Part shown: positions 30,453 to 33,368 of the stretch, piece after piece | Numbering within the stretch: position 1 is the first letter of the stretch | How the letters are laid out: each line of letters opens with the position of its first letter | NCBI GenBank assembly: GCA_052139595.1 | Contig: JBKQWK010000290.1 | Span: 1 to 33,368 of the forward strand | Direction of reading: 5' to 3' | DNA length: 33,368 nucleotides | Source of the DNA: JBKQWK01 sp052139595 | Lineage (GTDB): Bacteria; Actinomycetota; Thermoleophilia; UBA2241 | Made by a program: the position numbers and the translations under genes | Notes under the pieces: model-generated | What the model was told of the DNA's origin: nothing | What the model saw: only the letters and a program-made list of their open reading frames with translations | Database searches by the model: none

Positions 30453-32180
30453 ATGACCGCCCTGGCCGCAGGCGAAGGGCACGATGAAGGTCAGGGGCGG
30501 GCCGTCAGCGACGCTCAGACCGCAGGCGACAATCGCGTCGAGCGCCAGCGCCAGCTCGATGCGGTAGCGCAACAGCCCTTTGACCTCATCGTCGTCGGCG
30601 CCGGCATCAACGGCACCGGCATCGCCCGCGATGCCGCCATGCGCGGGCTGCGCGTCCTGCTTGTCGATAAGGACGACCTCGGCAGCGGCAGCACCAGCTA
30701 CTCCACCCGCCTGATCCACGGTGGCCTCAGATACCTGGAGTACTACGAACTCGGGCTGGTGCGCGAATCGCTGCGCGAGCGCGAGATACTCCTGCACATC
30801 GCCCCCCACCTGGTTCGCCCGATACAGCTCATGATCCCGTTCTACCGCAACGGCCAGCGTCCACCGACGCTGATGCGAATGGGGTTGACAGCGTACGACG
30901 TGCTTTCGTTCGACAAATCACTGGCCAATCACAAGTCGCTCAACCGGGCCGCGACGCTGCGTCGCGTCCCTGCCTTGAACCCCGACGGGCTCCGCGGTGC
31001 CGGCGTGTACTCGGACGCTCAAGTCGAGTACGCCGAGCGGCTCTGCGTTGAAAACGCTCTTTCCGCGGCTAGTCTCGGCGCCGTCGTCCTGACGCACGTG
31101 CGCGTCGATCGCCTGTTGCTGACCGGTGGAGCGGTGCAGGGAGTCGAGTTCAGTGATGCCATCACCGGCCGCACCGTGCAGGCGCACGCGCCGTTGACGA
31201 TGAACGTTACCGGCGCGTGGGTAGACGAGCTTCTAGGAGAACTCGAGCCTGCCGGCCAACACATGATCGGCGCAACCAAGGGCAGCCACATCATCGTCGG
31301 CGAGTTTCCCGGTGCGCCAAGCACGTCGCTCTATTTTGAGAGCGCTGCCGACGGCCGGCCGATGTTCATCCTCCCCTGGCAGGAGCACCTCTACCTGATT
31401 GGCACGACCGACCTGCGCTTCAGCGGCGACCTCGACAACGTCGTCGCCGACAGCGAGGAAATCCGTTACCTGTTAAACGAGGCCAATCGGCTCATTGTCG
31501 GCGCTGCCCTGACAGAGAAATCGGTACTGTTCAGCTACTCCGGCGTGCGACCACTGCCGTACAGTCCGGAGGGCACACCAGAGGCAAAAGTCACCCGTCG
31601 TCATATCATCTACGACCACGCACCGGCGACAAACGGACTGCTGTCGATCATCGGCGGCAAGCTGACGACCTACCGCAGTCTGGCCGAACAGACCGTGGAC
31701 CTGGCCCTGCGCAAGCTGGGCCGCCCGCGGCGGCGCTGCGCCACCGGCGTCGTGCCCTTGCCGGGAGGCGTTGGCAATCTGAATCGCCTAGCCGAGTGGC
31801 TGATCACTGATCGCAACGTTGATCCGGCCGTCGCCACCCGCCTGGTGCATATTTACGGCGCCCGCGCCGCCGATGTGGTTCGCATCGCCGACCGAGACCC
31901 GGCTCTTCGGCAGCGCCTGGGCGAGACCGTGCCGGCCCTGGCCGCCGAAATTGTCTTCGCCGTCGAGCAGGAGATGGCGCAGTCGCTCGACGACGTTTTT
32001 CTGCGCCGGACGATGCTGGGGCTCTCGGCGACTCAGGGCAGCGAGGTGATCTCCGCCGCCGCCGATATCGCGCAGAGGTACCTTGGCTGGAGCGAGTCTC
32101 AAGCTCAACGTGAAGTTGAGATATACAACGCGGCGCTGGCTCGGTTCGCCGTCGCCGTCCAGGCTACGCCCGCCGGCTAG
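30453..32180 (+). CDS. glpD: FAD-dependent glycerol-3-phosphate dehydrogenase
   Basis: Oxidises glycerol-3-phosphate to dihydroxyacetone phosphate, passing electrons to the quinone pool (or to oxygen in oxidase variants) at the membrane. The FAD fold reads FDLIVVGAGINGTGIARDAA (GxGxxG 49-54), then STSYSTRLIHGGLRYLEYYE, the GlpD signature with the active-site region. Later: VYSDAQVEYAERLCVENALS, NVTGAWVDEL, GATKGSHIIV, LIGTTDLRFSGD, FSYSGVRPLPYS and IIGGKLTTYRSLAE. A C-terminal helical domain follows (about 430-560: CATGVVPLPGG, HIYGARAADV, AEIVFAVEQEMAQSLDDVFL). The 575 residues include about 40 extra N-terminal ones. The start is nine bases after the phosphoesterase stop, making it the last gene of the operon before an IS element. 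Confidence 0.94.
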   Translation: MTALAAGEGHDEGQGRAVSDAQTAGDNRVERQRQLDAVAQQPFDLIVVGAGINGTGIARDAAMRGLRVLLVDKDDLGSGSTSYSTRLIHGGLRYLEYYELGLVRESLREREILLHIAPHLVRPIQLMIPFYRNGQRPPTLMRMGLTAYDVLSFDKSLANHKSLNRAATLRRVPALNPDGLRGAGVYSDAQVEYAERLCVENALSAASLGAVVLTHVRVDRLLLTGGAVQGVEFSDAITGRTVQAHAPLTMNVTGAWVDELLGELEPAGQHMIGATKGSHIIVGEFPGAPSTSLYFESAADGRPMFILPWQEHLYLIGTTDLRFSGDLDNVVADSEEIRYLLNEANRLIVGAALTEKSVLFSYSGVRPLPYSPEGTPEAKVTRRHIIYDHAPATNGLLSIIGGKLTTYRSLAEQTVDLALRKLGRPRRRCATGVVPLPGGVGNLNRLAEWLITDRNVDPAVATRLVHIYGARAADVVRIADRDPALRQRLGETVPALAAEIVFAVEQEMAQSLDDVFLRRTMLGLSATQGSEVISAAADIAQRYLGWSESQAQREVEIYNAALARFAVAVQATPAG

Positions 32181-32192
32181 TCGCGCCGGCCG

Positions 32193-33284
32193 CTAGTGTC
32201 CTGAGTCATTGATTCGCTGACAATAGAGGGCGAGGCTCTCGAGGATCTGATCGGCGGTTTTGTGCCAGATGAACGGCTTGGGATCGTCGTTCCAGAGCTC
32301 GATCCAGGTGCGGATCGAGGCGACCAGCTCTTTGGTCGAGCGATGGCTGCCGCGCCTGAGCCATCTCTCCGTGAGTTCGGCGAACCAGCGCTCGACGAGG
32401 TTTAGCCAGGATGAGTAGGTCGGCGTGAAGTGGAAGGTGAAGCGCGGATGACGCACAAGCCAGCGCTGGATGGCCGGGGTCTTGTGGGTGGAGGAGTTGT
32501 CGCAGATGACGTGCACGTCGAGTTCGGGCGGCACGCTGCGATTCACGACGTTCAAAAAGCGGCGGAACTCCGTGCTGCGATGACGCGCGGTCAGATCGCT
32601 GATCACGCACCCGGAGGCGACGTCGAGGGCGGCGTAGAGGTTGGTCGTGCCATGGCGGCGGTAGTCGTGCGTGGCCCGTGCCGGCGTGGTCGGCAGCAGG
32701 GGCAGGATCGGCGCCGTGCGCTCCAGCGCCTGGACCTGCGTCTTCTCATCGACGCAGAGCACGACCGCCGCCTCCGGCGGGTTCAGGTAGAGAGCGACGA
32801 TGTCGCGGACCTTGTCGATGAACAGCGGGTCGGTGGAGAGTTTGAAGGACTCGAGTTGCTGCGGCTTGAGGGCGAAGGCGCGCCAGATGCGGCTCACCGC
32901 CGACTGGCTCATGCCCACCTGCGCCGCCAGCGAGCGCGTCGACCAGTGGGTGGCGCCCGGCGGCGTCTCCTCCAGGGTCTTGACGACCACGCGTTCGACG
33001 TCGGCATCGGAGATCGTGCGCGGCTTGCCGGGACGGGGCTCGTCGTGGAGGCCGTCGAGGCCGCGCTCGGCGAAGCGGCGGCGCCACTTGCCGACCGTCG
33101 TCGGATGGCAGCTCAGCCGGGCGGCGATCTCGCCGTTGGCCGCTCCACCCGCCGCCGCCAGCACGATGCGGCAGCGCAGGGCCAGTGCCTGGGCGCTCGT
33201 CGGTCGTCGCGCCCAGCGTTCGAGAGTCTCGCGCTCCTCGGCGCTCAGCAGCACCTCGGCCGTCGGCCGCCCGATCCGTGCCAT
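32193..33284 (-). CDS. IS630-family transposase (DDE type)
   Basis: A 363-residue transposase, apparently intact. The N-terminal DNA-binding region has a helix-turn-helix (LRCRIVLAAAGGAANGEIAA, LSCHPTTVGKWRRRFAERGL) and a second one (DEPRPGKPRTISDADVERVV). The catalytic domain has VLCVDEKTQV (first Asp), VHVICDNSSTHKTPAI (second Asp) and SWLNLVERWFAELTER (Glu), plus AALDVASGCVISDLTARHRS. ATG 33284 follows GGGAGG; a GTG one codon upstream is possible. The stop TAG (32195-32193) includes the TA of the target duplication and one flanking base, so the coding region reaches past the element's left end. It is oriented away from the right end of the window, opposite to glpD. Confidence 0.95.
   Translation of the reverse strand: MARIGRPTAEVLLSAEERETLERWARRPTSAQALALRCRIVLAAAGGAANGEIAARLSCHPTTVGKWRRRFAERGLDGLHDEPRPGKPRTISDADVERVVVKTLEETPPGATHWSTRSLAAQVGMSQSAVSRIWRAFALKPQQLESFKLSTDPLFIDKVRDIVALYLNPPEAAVVLCVDEKTQVQALERTAPILPLLPTTPARATHDYRRHGTTNLYAALDVASGCVISDLTARHRSTEFRRFLNVVNRSVPPELDVHVICDNSSTHKTPAIQRWLVRHPRFTFHFTPTYSSWLNLVERWFAELTERWLRRGSHRSTKELVASIRTWIELWNDDPKPFIWHKTADQILESLALYCQRINDSGH
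32196..32217 (+). repeat. Left terminal inverted repeat of the IS630 element
   Basis: Starts GTGTCCTGA next to the TA at 32194-32195. It matches the right end in 18 of 22 positions, with the outer nine bases identical. Confidence 0.85.
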
Positions 33285-33343
33285 CACTCCCTCCCCTCGT
33301 TGCCATCGTACGAGAGGAGTTCGTCATCGGCCTGCCTTTCCCT

Positions 33344-33365
33344 GCGAATTAACGCTTCAGGACAC
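33344..33365 (-). repeat. Right terminal inverted repeat of the IS630 element
   Basis: Reverse complement begins GTGTCCTGAAGCGTTAATTC, followed outward by TA (33366-33367). It pairs with the left repeat at 32196-32217. Confidence 0.85.
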
Positions 33366-33368
33366 TAG

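Larger units (their letters stand above)
32196..33365 (-). mobile_element. Complete IS630-family insertion sequence, about 1170 bp
   Basis: Bounded by inverted ends: left 32196-32217 starts GTGTCCTGAGTCATTGATTC; right 33344-33365, reversed, starts GTGTCCTGAAGCGTTAATTC. 18 of 22 bases match. TA lies on both outer sides (32194-32195 and 33366-33367), as expected for a TA target duplication by IS630/Tc1 elements. It contains one intact transposase gene. It sits 15 bases after the glpD stop, so it did not cut glpD but may separate it from later genes of the operon. The right flank is only one base, so what it interrupted cannot be seen. Confidence 0.9.

Noticed and set aside
32430..33368. 312-codon plus-strand frame opposite the transposase
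   Set aside because: Antisense to an intact DDE transposase; no recognisable domain, biased composition.
1..33368. tRNA or rRNA genes, prophage or replication origin
   Set aside because: No tRNA-like T-loop contexts with matching arms, no rRNA segments, and no phage or initiator genes were noticed by reading; no search tool was available.

Overview
The window is about 33 kb of GC-rich DNA (by eye well above 60% G+C), with frequent GTG starts, G/C-ending codons and clear Shine-Dalgarno sequences. Several exported proteins carry lipoprotein signals (LIAAC-G, LLAAC-G, LLSGC-G and LEAC-G boxes), and one combines this with a Tat-type twin arginine. There is no sign of outer-membrane machinery. 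Together with an L,D-transpeptidase, a PIG-V-like mannosyltransferase, a GH76 endo-mannanase and a peptidoglycan-binding adaptor of the Gram-positive ABC-exporter type, this suggests a high-GC, single-membrane bacterium. Actinomycetota, possibly a deep lineage, is the best guess, but placement rests on gene content only. No rRNA, tRNA or CRISPR array was seen.

Layout. (1) 1-3346, minus strand: a MacB-type ABC export operon in the order ATPase, lipoprotein adaptor, membrane-anchored adaptor, permease (cut by the window edge), with ATGA overlaps at two of the three junctions. (2) 3.6-14.3 kb: mostly unlinked household and envelope genes. These are an orphan nucleotidyltransferase, a small-subunit catalase, a DedA membrane protein, an L,D-transpeptidase lipoprotein, a zinc-ribbon/TPR membrane protein, glutamate decarboxylase, a PBP4-type carboxypeptidase, a ThrE-type exporter and a small membrane protein. 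(3) 14.5-18.1 kb: cell-surface glycan genes (polysaccharide deacetylase, PIG-V-like glycosyltransferase, GH76 lipoprotein). (4) 18.4-21.9 kb: a HAD-like protein lacking its nucleophile, an Lrp/AsnC regulator, and a minus-strand run of a YecD-like isochorismatase-fold protein, a DUF169 protein and a probable DUF6506 protein. (5) 22.1-32.2 kb, plus strand: an EamA/DMT transporter, a choline/ethanolamine-kinase-like phosphotransferase, then a tight operon of solute-binding protein, two permeases, ATPase, metallophosphoesterase and FAD glycerol-3-phosphate dehydrogenase. (6) 32194-33367: a complete IS630-family element at the right edge.

The most interesting block is region 5. The transporter/kinase pair resembles LicB/LicA (choline uptake and phosphorylation). 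The following operon couples an importer to a phosphoesterase and to glycerol-3-phosphate oxidation. Read together, they suggest scavenging of a glycerophosphodiester (for example glycerophosphocholine or glycerophosphoethanolamine): import, cleavage to glycerol-3-phosphate plus alcohol, oxidation to dihydroxyacetone phosphate, and re-phosphorylation of the head group. This is inference from gene order and families. The locus also holds a perfect 17-bp inverted repeat inside the first permease gene, a cobalamin-riboswitch-like sequence before the transporter, and a startless zinc-ribbon reading frame just before the operon.
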